IMG/VR virus record: IMGVR_UViG_3300007734_000950
Coordinates: 1 to 49,694 of that record
DNA from: a virus
Direction: 5' to 3' (one strand)
Length of the DNA stretch: 49,694 bases
The notes under the pieces are model-generated. The model was given only the letters and a program-made list of their open reading frames with translations. It was not told where the DNA came from and did no database searches. The translations under genes and the position numbers were made by a program. The first letter of the stretch is position 1; each line of letters opens with the position of its first letter. This document shows positions 7,920-16,823 of this stretch, one piece after another.

Positions 7920-8855
7920 TTGAAGAAAAAAACTCCATCATTAATTAAGGAAATAAAAAATTTTGTTCCTTTAGAGGTAAATTATTCTTACCAAAAATCT
8001 ATATCATATTCTCAATTTTCTACTTGGAGACAATGTCCTCGTAAATGGGAGTTAATGTATAAAGAAGGTCACCAAATCTATGCTCCTTCTATTCATACTG
8101 TTTTTGGTACAGCTTTTCATGAAACATTACAACATTATTTAACTATAATGTATGAAGAAAGTGGTGCTGCTGCTGATCGCATTAACATAGAAGAATTTCT
8201 AGAAGATCGTCTTAGAACTGTTTACTCCGAAGAATACAAACTTAACAATAACACCCACTTTAGTTCCCCAGGTGAACTAAGAGAGTTTTATGATGATGGA
8301 GTAGCAATATTAAATTATTTTAAAAAGAAAAAAGGTCAATATTTTAATAAAAAGAATTGGCAATTAGTAGGATGTGAATTACCATTAATTATAGTCCCTG
8401 ATACTCGTTATAGTAATGTTATATTAAAAGGATATATCGATTTAATATTATATAATGAAAATTCAAATAAATTAAAAATATACGATATTAAAACATCTAC
8501 TAGGGGATGGAATGATGCTACTAAAAAAGATGAAGACAAACAATTCCAAGTTTTATTCTATAAACACTATTATGGAAAACAATTTAACATTCCCGAAGAT
8601 AACATTGATGTTGAGTTTTTTATAGTTAAAAGAAAAATTTGGGAAGAAAGTGAGTTTCCACAAAGTCGAATTCAAGAATTTTCTCCGGCTAGTGGTAAAA
8701 TTAAAATAAAAAAAGCAGTAACAGCACTAACAGAATTTTTAGAAGAATGTTTTAATTATGATGGAAGTTATAAAGATGTTTCTCATAAAACTACTCCAAA
8801 TAAAAATTGCCAATGGTGCCCATTTAATGAAATGAAAAATCTGTGTGTAAAGTAA
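7920..8855 (+). CDS. PD-(D/E)XK nuclease with Fe-S cluster (RecB/Cas4-like)
   Basis: A protein of 311 residues starting at TTG. The nuclease core is visible: GTAFHE (His67), GYIDLI (Asp174), IYDIKTS (Asp189, Lys191) and the QFQVLFY helix. Four cysteines, Cys39 in QCPRKW and Cys297, Cys300, Cys309 in a C-terminal CQWC...C cluster, match the 4Fe-4S arrangement of Cas4, AddB and related exonucleases. Likely acts on DNA ends in phage recombination or replication. No cas genes are nearby, so it should not be read as CRISPR-associated. Confidence 0.88.
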   Translation: MKKKTPSLIKEIKNFVPLEVNYSYQKSISYSQFSTWRQCPRKWELMYKEGHQIYAPSIHTVFGTAFHETLQHYLTIMYEESGAAADRINIEEFLEDRLRTVYSEEYKLNNNTHFSSPGELREFYDDGVAILNYFKKKKGQYFNKKNWQLVGCELPLIIVPDTRYSNVILKGYIDLILYNENSNKLKIYDIKTSTRGWNDATKKDEDKQFQVLFYKHYYGKQFNIPEDNIDVEFFIVKRKIWEESEFPQSRIQEFSPASGKIKIKKAVTALTEFLEECFNYDGSYKDVSHKTTPNKNCQWCPFNEMKNLCVK

Positions 8856-8883
8856 CATGTTTCCTTAATCCGTATATATTTAT

Positions 8884-9102
8884 ATGAGAATATTAAAAAT
8901 AAATTCTATGGATAAAAAAGACATGACACTTACTAGTGTTAAAATTCAAAGTGAGTTATTCGAAAGTTTTAAAATAGCTTGCGTAAAACATAAATTTTCT
9001 CTTCAAAAGCTTGCAGATAGATGTATTCATTTGTATCTTACTGATGAAGAATTTAGAAGACAAATTCACGGTCACATTAATTTAGAAATAAAAGAAAATT
9101 AA
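8884..9102 (+). CDS. Ribbon-helix-helix-like small regulator
   Basis: A protein of 72 residues. The core SVKIQSELFESFKIACVKHK followed by SLQKLADRCIHLYL fits a beta-strand plus two helices, as in Arc/MetJ-type ribbon-helix-helix proteins. The start could also be ATG 8908 (MDKKDMTL); the first ATG lies directly after a TATATTTA box (8875-8882), which would leave almost no leader, so 8908 deserves attention. DNA-binding is inferred from the pattern. Confidence 0.75.
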   Translation: MRILKINSMDKKDMTLTSVKIQSELFESFKIACVKHKFSLQKLADRCIHLYLTDEEFRRQIHGHINLEIKEN

Positions 9103-9107
9103 AATTT

Positions 9108-10544
9108 ATGAAAGAAGGTTATATTCCTCGTGAACAACGAAAAAAGATTCTCCTTATTACTGACGATATTAGAGCTAACTCTGGAGTAGGAGGAATAGGT
9201 AGAGAAATAGTTATTCATACTGCCCATCATTATAATTGGGTGTGTATTGGAGGTTCAATGAATCATCCTGATAAAGGAAAACGATTTGACTTATCTGAAG
9301 ATACTAATAAAAACAATGGTATTGAAGATGCTAGCGTTATTTTATATCCAACAGATGGATATGGAAACCCGGATTTGGTTAGGTTTTTAATTAAAGAAGA
9401 AAAAATTGATGCTATTTTTCTTATAACAGACCCAAGATATTTTGTGTGGTTATTCCAAATGGAAGGAGAAATTAGAAAAAGAATTCCAATTGTTTATTTA
9501 AATATTTGGGATGATTTGCCCGCTCCTATGTACAACAAAGAGTTTTATGAGTCGTGTGATGCGCTATTGGCTATTTCTAAGCAAACACTTAATATTAATA
9601 AAGTAGTATTAGGTGATAAGGCTAAAGGAAAAGTTATTGAGTATCTTCCTCATGGATTAAATAATGATTATTTCTTTACTATTGAAAATAATCATCCTTC
9701 ATACGGTGATTTTACAGCATTTAAAGAACAACTTTTTGGTAAAAAAGAACCTAAATTTGTTACTTTATTTAATTCTAGAAATATACATAGGAAACATCTC
9801 CCGGATGCTATTTTGGCTTGGAGGATATTTTGTGATAAAATAGGTCCTGAAAAAGCAAAGGATTGTGCTTTTGTATTACATACTCAAGCAATAGATGATC
9901 ATGGAACAGATATTCCTGCTGTATTGGATTATTTTTTCCCAAATGATTGTAATGTTTATATTACTAATGGGCATCTTCCTATTAATCAAATGAATTACTT
10001 ATATAATTTAGCAGATATAGGAATGTTATTATCCTCTAATGAAGGATGGGGATTAATGCTTACAGAATGTTTGCTTACTGGTACTCCATTTATAGCAAAC
10101 GTAACTGGAGGTATGCAAGATCAAATGAGATTTGAAAATAAAGAAGGTGAATGGGTTGATTTTGATGAAAACATTCCTTCTAACCATAGAGGTACATATA
10201 AAACCTCAGGAGAATGGGCATTCCCAGTATTTCCTTCTAGTTTATCATTACAAGGATCTGTACCTACTCCTTATATTTTTGATGATAGATGTAAACCCGA
10301 AGATGCTGCTGAACAGTTATTTAAAGCATATAACATGCCTAAAGAAGAACTAAAAGCTAAAGGATTAAAAGGGCAACAGTGGGCATTAAGTGATGAAGCA
10401 GGTTTTACTTCTAAACATCAAGCATCTAGAGTTATATCTTATGTAGATAAATTGTTTTCTACTTGGGCTCCTAGAAAAAAATATGAGCTTGTAGCTGATA
10501 CTGATTATGAAAAAAGAGTTTTAAAACATAAATTAATTTATTAA
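9108..10544 (+). CDS. GT4-type glycosyltransferase (GT-B fold)
   Basis: A protein of 478 residues opening the glycan cluster. The N-terminal Rossmann half has ILLITDDIRANSGVGGIGRE (the glycine-rich acceptor loop). The C-terminal half has LLSSNEGWGLMLTECLLTG followed by GTPFIANVTGG, the E-x7-E donor-sugar motif of retaining GT-B enzymes (family GT4). Donor and acceptor cannot be told. It is six bases from the previous gene and its stop overlaps the start of a second GT-B gene by one base, suggesting that they act in sequence. Confidence 0.88.
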   Translation: MKEGYIPREQRKKILLITDDIRANSGVGGIGREIVIHTAHHYNWVCIGGSMNHPDKGKRFDLSEDTNKNNGIEDASVILYPTDGYGNPDLVRFLIKEEKIDAIFLITDPRYFVWLFQMEGEIRKRIPIVYLNIWDDLPAPMYNKEFYESCDALLAISKQTLNINKVVLGDKAKGKVIEYLPHGLNNDYFFTIENNHPSYGDFTAFKEQLFGKKEPKFVTLFNSRNIHRKHLPDAILAWRIFCDKIGPEKAKDCAFVLHTQAIDDHGTDIPAVLDYFFPNDCNVYITNGHLPINQMNYLYNLADIGMLLSSNEGWGLMLTECLLTGTPFIANVTGGMQDQMRFENKEGEWVDFDENIPSNHRGTYKTSGEWAFPVFPSSLSLQGSVPTPYIFDDRCKPEDAAEQLFKAYNMPKEELKAKGLKGQQWALSDEAGFTSKHQASRVISYVDKLFSTWAPRKKYELVADTDYEKRVLKHKLIY

Positions 10545-11863
10545 TGAAAAATACGTTTGTTATAAGTTGTCCTATTGACACTTACAGCGGGTATGGTGCT
10601 CGCAGTAGAGATTTAGTTAAAGCCATTATAGAAACTAATAAGTATAATGTAAAGGTTTTACCTCAAAGATGGGGAAACACGCCTTTTGGGTTTATAGATG
10701 ATAATCATGAACAATGGGGATTTTTATCTCAACATCTTCTCCCCCAAAACCAACCACTTCAATTCCAACCAGATATTTGGATGCAAATTACAGTTCCTAA
10801 TGAATTTCAATCTATAGGTAAATATAATATTGGAGTAACAGCAGGAATTGAAACTACAATTTGTCATCCTTCATGGATAGAAGGAATAAATCGTATGAAT
10901 TTAACTTTAGTTTCTTCTAATCATGCTAAAAAAGTGTTTCAAGACTGTGTTTTTGAGGTTAAAGATAATAATTCTTCACCGTCACGTACTATAAAATTAG
11001 AAAAACCAATTGAGGTATTATTTGAAGGAGCAGATGATAATGTATATAAAATAATTGAAAAAGAAAAAAATTCTCAAATTATTAACTTAGATTCCATTAA
11101 AGAATCATTCTGTTACCTATTTGTAGGCCACTGGCTCCCAGGCCAATTAGGAGCAGATAGAAAAAATGTAGGATTTTTAATTAAAGCATTTTATGAAACA
11201 TTTAAAAACAAAAAAGATGCTCCAGCTTTAATTTTAAAAACTTCTCAAGTTGGAATTTCATATGTAGATAGAAGAGAAATTCTTCATAGAATTAATCAAA
11301 TTAAAAGTAATATTAAAGCTAATTCTTTACCTAAAATTTATCTACTTCATGGTGAATTTACAGATACAGAGATAAATGAACTGTATAATCATCCTAAAGT
11401 AAAAGCTATGGTTAGTTTAACTAAAGGAGAAGGATTTGGACGCCCATTGCTAGAATTTAGTTTTGTTAATAAACCAATAATCACTAGTAATTGGTCAGGT
11501 CATTTAGATTTTCTTTCTCCTGAATTTACTTCTTTAGTAAATGGGAATTTAGAAAATGTACACCAATCTGCTGCTCAAGAAGGAATTATTTTACCTGAAG
11601 CTCAATGGTTTAATCCCAATTTAACTGAAGTAAATTATCATTTTAAAAATGTATTTGATAATTACAAATCATTTTTAGAATTAGCTAAACGTCAAGGGTA
11701 TAAAAATCGTAAAGAATTTAATTGGGATAAAATGAAAGAAAAACTAGATACATTACTTACTCAATATCTTCCTGATTTTCCAAAACCAGTACAACTCAAA
11801 TTACCACAATTAAAGAAAATTGAATTACCAAAACTTAAAAAAGTAGAAGAAAATGCTGGATAA
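10544..11863 (+). CDS. GT4-type glycosyltransferase (GT-B fold)
   Basis: A protein of 439 residues. The N-terminus contains DTYSGYGARSRDLVKAI, a typical acceptor-side loop. The donor site is at about residues 290-310: LTKGEGFGRPLLEFSFVNKP, again the E-x7-E pattern. The last 35 residues are a low-complexity tail of repeated lysine, leucine and proline (QLKLPQLKKIELPKLKKVEE) that may anchor the enzyme or bind a partner. Donor and acceptor are unknown. Confidence 0.88.
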   Translation: MKNTFVISCPIDTYSGYGARSRDLVKAIIETNKYNVKVLPQRWGNTPFGFIDDNHEQWGFLSQHLLPQNQPLQFQPDIWMQITVPNEFQSIGKYNIGVTAGIETTICHPSWIEGINRMNLTLVSSNHAKKVFQDCVFEVKDNNSSPSRTIKLEKPIEVLFEGADDNVYKIIEKEKNSQIINLDSIKESFCYLFVGHWLPGQLGADRKNVGFLIKAFYETFKNKKDAPALILKTSQVGISYVDRREILHRINQIKSNIKANSLPKIYLLHGEFTDTEINELYNHPKVKAMVSLTKGEGFGRPLLEFSFVNKPIITSNWSGHLDFLSPEFTSLVNGNLENVHQSAAQEGIILPEAQWFNPNLTEVNYHFKNVFDNYKSFLELAKRQGYKNRKEFNWDKMKEKLDTLLTQYLPDFPKPVQLKLPQLKKIELPKLKKVEENAG

Positions 11864-12329
11864 TTTAGTTATTTGTGATAAATGTGGCTCAAATGCTTGT
11901 TATCACACCCAAATTACTACTGCTGATCCTAATAATCCAACAATTAATTCATATTGGTGTTATGGATGTGGGTTTACCTCTAATGACCTACTAACAGAAG
12001 GATCAGAATATTATACAATGCAAACTGAATTGTTTCCTGAATTGTATAAAGATTTAATTCAAAAAGATTTAAAAGATAAATGTTGGATTCCTTCTAATAT
12101 AAATCTCCCTGAAAAAGGAATGGTGTTTATTGATGGAACAGGAATAGATAACTGGCAATGGGCTGGAGTAAAAGCAATTGAAATAAATGAAGAAGAAAAA
12201 GCAAAGTATCCTATCCCTAATAAAAAAGGTGAATTTTATAAATGGAGAATGGATATGACTACTTTAAAATACTTTGGTCAAGAAGGATATATGGACGCTT
12301 TAGAGTATATAGGCTTGTTTTCTGAGTAA
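11853..12329 (+). CDS. Zinc-ribbon protein, unknown function
   Basis: A protein of 158 residues overlapping the previous gene by 11 bases. The N-terminus has a four-cysteine zinc ribbon, CDKCGSNAC near residue 8 and CYGCGF near residue 36. The rest is acidic and aromatic-rich (WIPSNINLP, WQWAGVKAI). Lies between glycosyltransferase genes but no catalytic motif is visible. Confidence 0.75.
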   Translation: MLDNLVICDKCGSNACYHTQITTADPNNPTINSYWCYGCGFTSNDLLTEGSEYYTMQTELFPELYKDLIQKDLKDKCWIPSNINLPEKGMVFIDGTGIDNWQWAGVKAIEINEEEKAKYPIPNKKGEFYKWRMDMTTLKYFGQEGYMDALEYIGLFSE

Positions 12330-12345
12330 AAATTTATTATATTAT
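12315..12345 (+). promoter_or_regulatory. Promoter for the 12.3-16.8 kb glycan operon
   Basis: TTG at 12315-12317, inside the end of the zinc-ribbon gene, is followed after 20 bases by TATATTAT (12338-12345). The following start codon at 12351 would leave a very short leader. Confidence 0.55.
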
Positions 12346-12350
12346 CAAAT

Positions 12351-12974
12351 ATGAAAATTAGTTATGCTATTACAGTTTGTAATGAACTAGAAGAAATCAA
12401 ACGTTTAGTTCCGTTTCTTCATAAACGTAAACGTCCTGAAGATGAAATTTGTGTTTTACTGGATAAGCCAAAAGCGTCTCAATCATTATTAGATATACTT
12501 TATTGGTGGTCATCAAATAATTGGATTATCTTAAAAGAAAGTGCATTCCAAGGACATTTCGCTGATTGGAAAAATGAGTTAACTAGAATGTGTTCTGGTG
12601 ATTACATTTTTCAAATTGATGCTGATGAAATTCCTCATATCAACCTAATACAAAATCTACCAGCGTTACTAGAAGAAAATCAATTGATTGATATGATCAG
12701 AGTACCTAGAGTTAATACTGTAGAAGGATTAACTGAGGAACATATACATCGTTGGGGATGGAATGTAAATGAAAGAGGATGGGTAAACTGGGCAGATTGG
12801 CAAACGCGTATTTATAAAAATACTCCTGATATAAAATGGAAAAATAAAGTTCATGAAGTTTTAGATGGATTTAAAACACACGGGATGCTTCCTATAGAAG
12901 AAGAGTGGGCTTTATATCATCCTAAAACAATAGAACGTCAAGAAAAACAAAACAATTATTATAATACATTATAA
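12351..12974 (+). CDS. GT2-like glycosyltransferase (GT-A fold)
   Basis: A compact GT-A protein of 207 residues. ISYAITVCNELEEIKRLV is the family opening; the metal-binding DxD region is FQIDADEIPH near residue 92. A C-terminal WKNKVHEVLDGF segment resembles the acceptor side of GT2 enzymes that work on lipopolysaccharide-type cores. Its stop overlaps the next ATG (TAATG), coupling it to the nucleotidyltransferase. Confidence 0.85.
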   Translation: MKISYAITVCNELEEIKRLVPFLHKRKRPEDEICVLLDKPKASQSLLDILYWWSSNNWIILKESAFQGHFADWKNELTRMCSGDYIFQIDADEIPHINLIQNLPALLEENQLIDMIRVPRVNTVEGLTEEHIHRWGWNVNERGWVNWADWQTRIYKNTPDIKWKNKVHEVLDGFKTHGMLPIEEEWALYHPKTIERQEKQNNYYNTL

Positions 12975-13360
12975 TGAGAGTATGGGTTAATGGTTCTTTT
13001 GATGTTGTTCATATAGGGCATATAAAATTATTAGAATATGCTTTCTCTTTAGGTGAAGTTATAGTTGGTATAGACTCAGATAAAAGAATTAAACAATTAA
13101 AAGGTAACACTAGGCCATTTAATTCTGAGCAAGATAGACTTGATTTTCTCTCTAGTATTAAATACATTAGTAGAGTTAGTGTATTCAATTCAGATGAAGA
13201 ATTAATTAATTTAATACAATTGTTTCAACCTGATTATATGGTCATAGGAAGTGATTACAAAAATAAACCTATTATAGGATCAGAATATATAGGTAAAATA
13301 TTGTATTTTGATAGAATAAAAAACAAATCAACAACCGAAATTTTAAATTATGAAAAATAG
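12974..13360 (+). CDS. Nucleotidyltransferase, HldE C-terminal / TagD-like
   Basis: A protein of 128 residues, the size of a single cytidylyltransferase-like domain. The nucleotide-binding motif HIGH is at residues 13-16 (GSFDVVHIGH). The C-terminal KSTTEIL resembles the STT-x-I segment of HldE/RfaE. A kinase resembling the other half of HldE lies at 25831, so the pair could make ADP-heptose from heptose 7-phosphate. A glycerol-3-phosphate cytidylyltransferase (TagD) is the main alternative. No separate heptose-bisphosphate phosphatase or isomerase is seen. Confidence 0.85.
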   Translation: MRVWVNGSFDVVHIGHIKLLEYAFSLGEVIVGIDSDKRIKQLKGNTRPFNSEQDRLDFLSSIKYISRVSVFNSDEELINLIQLFQPDYMVIGSDYKNKPIIGSEYIGKILYFDRIKNKSTTEILNYEK

Positions 13361-13766
13361 AAAGTATCTACCAACATTAAGTGAATTGATAGACAGATTA
13401 TCAATTGTGCAATTAAAAGAAGTATTCATCCCAGAACATAAAGATGAATATGCTAAAGAAATAGCTGATATAGTTTATGATATCCAAGCCCACATTAATG
13501 AAAACAAATCAGAAATTACGGCTGAAACAATTCGTGCTATTGTGGTTTTAAGTCAAATGAATTTACATATTTGGCATAATGAATCTAATTATCGTAAAGG
13601 TATTAAGGACGGTAATAATCTTGAATTAACTCACGGATTAAATGGTATTCGTAATACTGCTAAAAATAAAATACAAGAAGTAGTTGGTGGTCGTAAAGAT
13701 TATAAAATTGATTGTTTAGCAGCTGAATTTAAAGATTGGGAAATATCATGGGGAAAAAATTTATAA
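13350..13766 (+). CDS. Hypothetical protein of the glycan cluster
   Basis: A mainly helical protein of 138 residues overlapping the previous gene by 11 bases. It reads TLSELIDRLSIVQLKEVFIP at the start and has LHIWHNESNYRKGIKDGN in the middle. Small proteins with a similar opening occur in glycan clusters, from memory, but I cannot name the family. The tight coupling to sugar genes suggests an accessory role. Confidence 0.7.
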   Translation: MKNRKYLPTLSELIDRLSIVQLKEVFIPEHKDEYAKEIADIVYDIQAHINENKSEITAETIRAIVVLSQMNLHIWHNESNYRKGIKDGNNLELTHGLNGIRNTAKNKIQEVVGGRKDYKIDCLAAEFKDWEISWGKNL

Positions 13767-13780
13767 AAACAAATAAAAAT

Positions 13781-14002
13781 ATGGAACAAAGTTATCCAAA
13801 TATGAAGTCAACTGTTACCACTCAAGGTGAAGTAGTTACTCAAATTATTCATTTTGTAGGAGGAGTTAAAAGAACATACCATAGTATAATATCATCTTCA
13901 ATAAAACAAGGACAATTCACTAAATTTAAATGTGTTGATGGTAGTATGGTTATGATTAATGATATTAATGTTTTGTGCATAGAAGTTTTTACCGAAAAAT
14001 AA
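13781..14002 (+). CDS. Hypothetical small protein
   Basis: A protein of 73 residues. I prefer ATG 13781 (MEQSYPNMKSTV), 14 bases after the previous stop, over the in-frame TTG 13736 or ATG 13748 that overlap it. The sequence alternates strands (VTTQGEVVTQIIHFVGGVKR, then FKCVDGSMVMINDINVLCIE), suggesting a small beta-barrel. No function assigned. Confidence 0.6.
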   Translation: MEQSYPNMKSTVTTQGEVVTQIIHFVGGVKRTYHSIISSSIKQGQFTKFKCVDGSMVMINDINVLCIEVFTEK

Positions 14003-14009
14003 TAAAATT

Positions 14010-14513
14010 ATGATTATAGGTAACGGCAGCATAGCTACAGTACTCCCAGATAAAGATGATATAGTATTCTTTGCTTCAGGTGTTAGCAATAGTTCTTGTA
14101 TTGATGAAAAAGAATATGAAAGAGAATTTAATCTTCTTAAAACTGTCCCTATAAATAAACATATAGTCTATTTTTCTAATCTAGGAATTTACTATAAAAA
14201 AGATAGATATACTCAACATAAAATTGATATTGAAGAATACATTCGAAACCATTATTTAAGTTATACTATTGTTAGAATAGAAGTATGTGAATGGGTAAAA
14301 ACTCCTCATACTATATTAAATGTGTTTAAATCTCAATTAAGTAAAGGTATTGAGCCTATTATTCAAGATACAACTAGATATGTTTTAAGTTTGTCTGAAT
14401 TTTTGTATTGGATAAACTTAATTCAACCTGGTGTAAAAAATGAAATGAATATTTTGGGTAGAAAATTAACTATAGCTCAAATTGTTGATGAAATAAAACA
14501 AGGTAAAATATGA
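14010..14513 (+). CDS. NAD-dependent epimerase-like protein
   Basis: A protein of 167 residues. It opens with a truncated dinucleotide-binding signature (MIIGNGSIATVL) and the FFASGVSNSS strand-turn, followed by EYEREFNLLKTV. The pattern recalls short SDR-like proteins of O-antigen clusters, about half the normal epimerase length, and no YxxxK catalytic pair is evident. The stop overlaps the next gene by four bases. Confidence 0.65.
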   Translation: MIIGNGSIATVLPDKDDIVFFASGVSNSSCIDEKEYEREFNLLKTVPINKHIVYFSNLGIYYKKDRYTQHKIDIEEYIRNHYLSYTIVRIEVCEWVKTPHTILNVFKSQLSKGIEPIIQDTTRYVLSLSEFLYWINLIQPGVKNEMNILGRKLTIAQIVDEIKQGKI

Positions 14514-15430
14514 CACGGGTTAAAATATTTTATTTGATAATGCCTTGGCAAATAGATTATGCATTATTATCATATACACAATTTAAAAAATCTAAATATT
14601 ATTTGAAAGATGATGTTGAAATAACTATTGATACACACCTTAATCTTTCTAGTTATATAACTGATTGGAATAAAAGTAAATTACCCAAAGAGTTTTTTAT
14701 TAAAAAATATAATGATTTAGCTGTTCTTCTTAAAGACTATAAACATAACTCTATCATATATGATGGGGAAGAAAATTATGGTCTTTTAGATATGCAAAAA
14801 ATAGCATACGGAAAAGAATTTGACTACTACATACCAGTATGTCCAGACATGTATTTTAGTGAACACCTTCTTTTTTCATTAATAGAATCAGCTAAATTAG
14901 TACAAAATAAATATTTTGTTATAACTCCTGAGATACATAAAATGTGGGATTACACTTGGGATGAAATTACTAATAAAGAATACATGGGTATTCCTTATAA
15001 AAGTTGGAATGAAACTGATATTTTTGATATTAGGTACAATTTAAAAGCATCTAATAGTGATTTATATTTAGAACCTACTCAAAAAAGCAAATGGGCCATC
15101 TGGTTTGACCTATACAATAAAGCATTTTATGAAAACCTATGCCCAGTACATGATGATTGGGTAGGATATGGTCCTTGGGATTGGTATTCCAATATGCTTT
15201 CAGAGCATGTTAAAAATCTTGGAGTTGATTTTCAACAATATGTTTTAAGAGGACAAACTATTTTTGAATATTCTATTGGACCTTGGAAAGATAGAGACAT
15301 TACTAGTTCTTATAAAGATTTTTTAAAAATTAAAGTAGGAGCTAAAGAACAAAGAGAAAAATTTGAATCTAAAATGCAAGAATATTTAAATAAAGGATTT
15401 CAAATGGTTAAAGAAAAAAATATATTATGA
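14510..15430 (+). CDS. Putative glycan-modifying enzyme, unknown family
   Basis: A protein of 306 residues rich in aromatic residues. DYYIPVCPDMYFSEHLLFSL and VHDDWVGYGPWDWYSNM are the most distinctive segments; the latter resembles sites near the acceptor region of GT-A enzymes, but no clear DxD with a preceding strand can be assigned. It overlaps both neighbours by four bases and is therefore part of the same glycan pathway. I treat glycosyltransferase as the leading guess only. Confidence 0.6.
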   Translation: MTRVKIFYLIMPWQIDYALLSYTQFKKSKYYLKDDVEITIDTHLNLSSYITDWNKSKLPKEFFIKKYNDLAVLLKDYKHNSIIYDGEENYGLLDMQKIAYGKEFDYYIPVCPDMYFSEHLLFSLIESAKLVQNKYFVITPEIHKMWDYTWDEITNKEYMGIPYKSWNETDIFDIRYNLKASNSDLYLEPTQKSKWAIWFDLYNKAFYENLCPVHDDWVGYGPWDWYSNMLSEHVKNLGVDFQQYVLRGQTIFEYSIGPWKDRDITSSYKDFLKIKVGAKEQREKFESKMQEYLNKGFQMVKEKNIL

Positions 15431-16317
15431 AGATATTTTCAAATTTTAGAAATTCTGAAACAGACCCATATTTAACTTTTATTAGACAAAAATATGAGAA
15501 TAAACCAATTACTTTTTGGTATGACAAATTCCCTGATAATATTTCTCAATTAAACATTAATCCATATAATATTTTATTTTTACATGAACCTAATGAATTT
15601 TTTGGGTTTTCTTCTTATGCTATACAACACCATCATTTATATACAGCTATACTATCATGGGATCAAAATTTGTTAGATAATTGTTTTAATGGAATTAAAT
15701 TTACTTACAATGGGTGTACTTTAGATTTAGATTATATAGAACAAATAAAAGATAAAGAAAAACAATTTAAAACTAGTTTTTTATGTGGTACTAAAAATTT
15801 AATAGAAGGACACAAATTAAGACATGAAATTTTTTCTTTAAAAAATCAACTCACAACCCCTAATGATTGGTACTATGTTCTAGAAGATTTTGACCATAAC
15901 AATAATGTCAGACCTGGATATGAAGGATACAGTAAAGATTTATCACATATTCCACCTGGAGTAGATATTATAGGATATGGGCGTAGAGTTTTGTTTGAAC
16001 AATGTATGTTTAATGTTGTTGTAGAAAATGTTAATCATTTAAACTGGTATAATAAAATCGGAGATAATTTTTTAACTAAAACTATCCCTATTTACTGGGG
16101 GTGCTCTAACATAAGTGATTTTGGTTATGATGAAAGAGGAATAATAAAATTCAACTCTTCAGAGGAATTATTGTACATTGTAAATAATTTAACTTCTAAT
16201 GATTATTATGATAGATTACCGTATATCAATTATAATTATGAATTAGCTAAATTAGATACTTTTGAAAATAATATAAGCCAATTTTTTGATGAATTTATTA
16301 AACTAAATAACCTATGA
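15427..16317 (+). CDS. GT10-like (fucosyltransferase-type) glycosyltransferase
   Basis: A protein of 296 residues. The C-terminal half carries the GT10 signature: FNVVVENVNHLNWYNKIGD followed by FLTKTIPIYWGCSNI, corresponding to the EN...TEKI...PIYWG region that binds the nucleotide-fucose donor. The usual TEK is altered to GDN. The cluster also has a GDP-mannose-dehydratase-like gene, which would supply GDP-deoxyhexoses. A GDP-6-deoxysugar other than fucose is possible. Confidence 0.78.
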   Translation: MKIFSNFRNSETDPYLTFIRQKYENKPITFWYDKFPDNISQLNINPYNILFLHEPNEFFGFSSYAIQHHHLYTAILSWDQNLLDNCFNGIKFTYNGCTLDLDYIEQIKDKEKQFKTSFLCGTKNLIEGHKLRHEIFSLKNQLTTPNDWYYVLEDFDHNNNVRPGYEGYSKDLSHIPPGVDIIGYGRRVLFEQCMFNVVVENVNHLNWYNKIGDNFLTKTIPIYWGCSNISDFGYDERGIIKFNSSEELLYIVNNLTSNDYYDRLPYINYNYELAKLDTFENNISQFFDEFIKLNNL

Positions 16318-16805
16318 TTTTCCCCGAAGTAAAAACCTACCAACCAGATTCATTTGAAGACTATAGAGGTGAATTATATACTTTATACAAACAAGAAGAT
16401 TTTAATTTAGTTTTTAATCATGATAAGGTATCTATATCAAGAAAAAATGTTTTAAGAGGATTACATGGTGATGATAAATCCTGGAAGTTAATTTCTTGTT
16501 TAGCAGGTGAGGTATATTTAGTTGTAGTTGATTATAGACCTGAGTCTCCTAATTATTTAAAATGGGATTCGATTATTTTAACATGTAAAAATAAAAAATC
16601 AATTTTAATTCCTCCAAGATTTGCTAATGGTCATCTTGTATTAAGCAATAAAGCTACATTTTTTTATAAATGGTCTTATTTAGGAGAATATCCTGATGTT
16701 AAAGATCAATTTACTTTAAAATGGGATGATCCTAATATAGGGATTGACTGGCCTATTTTAAATCCTATTATGTCTAAAAGAGATAAATTTGGTCATTTTA
16801 AATAA
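16314..16805 (+). CDS. RmlC-like sugar 3,5-epimerase (cupin)
   Basis: A protein of 163 residues overlapping the previous gene by four bases; typical RmlC is about 180. Family segments are clear: EDYRGELYTLY, the catalytic-His strand ISRKNVLRGLHG (His51), and IPPRFANGHLVLS. The end IGIDWPI is also characteristic. RmlC inverts C3 and C5 of dTDP-4-keto-6-deoxyglucose, but no dTDP-glucose synthase or dehydratase is seen here, so the real substrate may be another 4-keto sugar. Confidence 0.88.
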   Translation: MIFPEVKTYQPDSFEDYRGELYTLYKQEDFNLVFNHDKVSISRKNVLRGLHGDDKSWKLISCLAGEVYLVVVDYRPESPNYLKWDSIILTCKNKKSILIPPRFANGHLVLSNKATFFYKWSYLGEYPDVKDQFTLKWDDPNIGIDWPILNPIMSKRDKFGHFK

Positions 16806-16819
16806 ATTTATTATATTAA
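16789..16819 (+). promoter_or_regulatory. Promoter for the 16.8-19.9 kb genes
   Basis: TTG at 16789-16791 lies inside the end of the RmlC-like gene. After 20 bases comes TATATTAA (16812-16819), just before the ATG at 16824. Confidence 0.55.
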
Positions 16820-16823
16820 TAAT

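Noticed and set aside
7920-8855. Cas4-like nuclease as a sign of a CRISPR system
   Set aside because: No other cas gene and no repeat-spacer array is visible; phages commonly carry such nucleases on their own.
10132-10353. A + strand frame inside the first GT4 gene
   Set aside because: It is fully nested in another frame of a clear glycosyltransferase and has no independent support.
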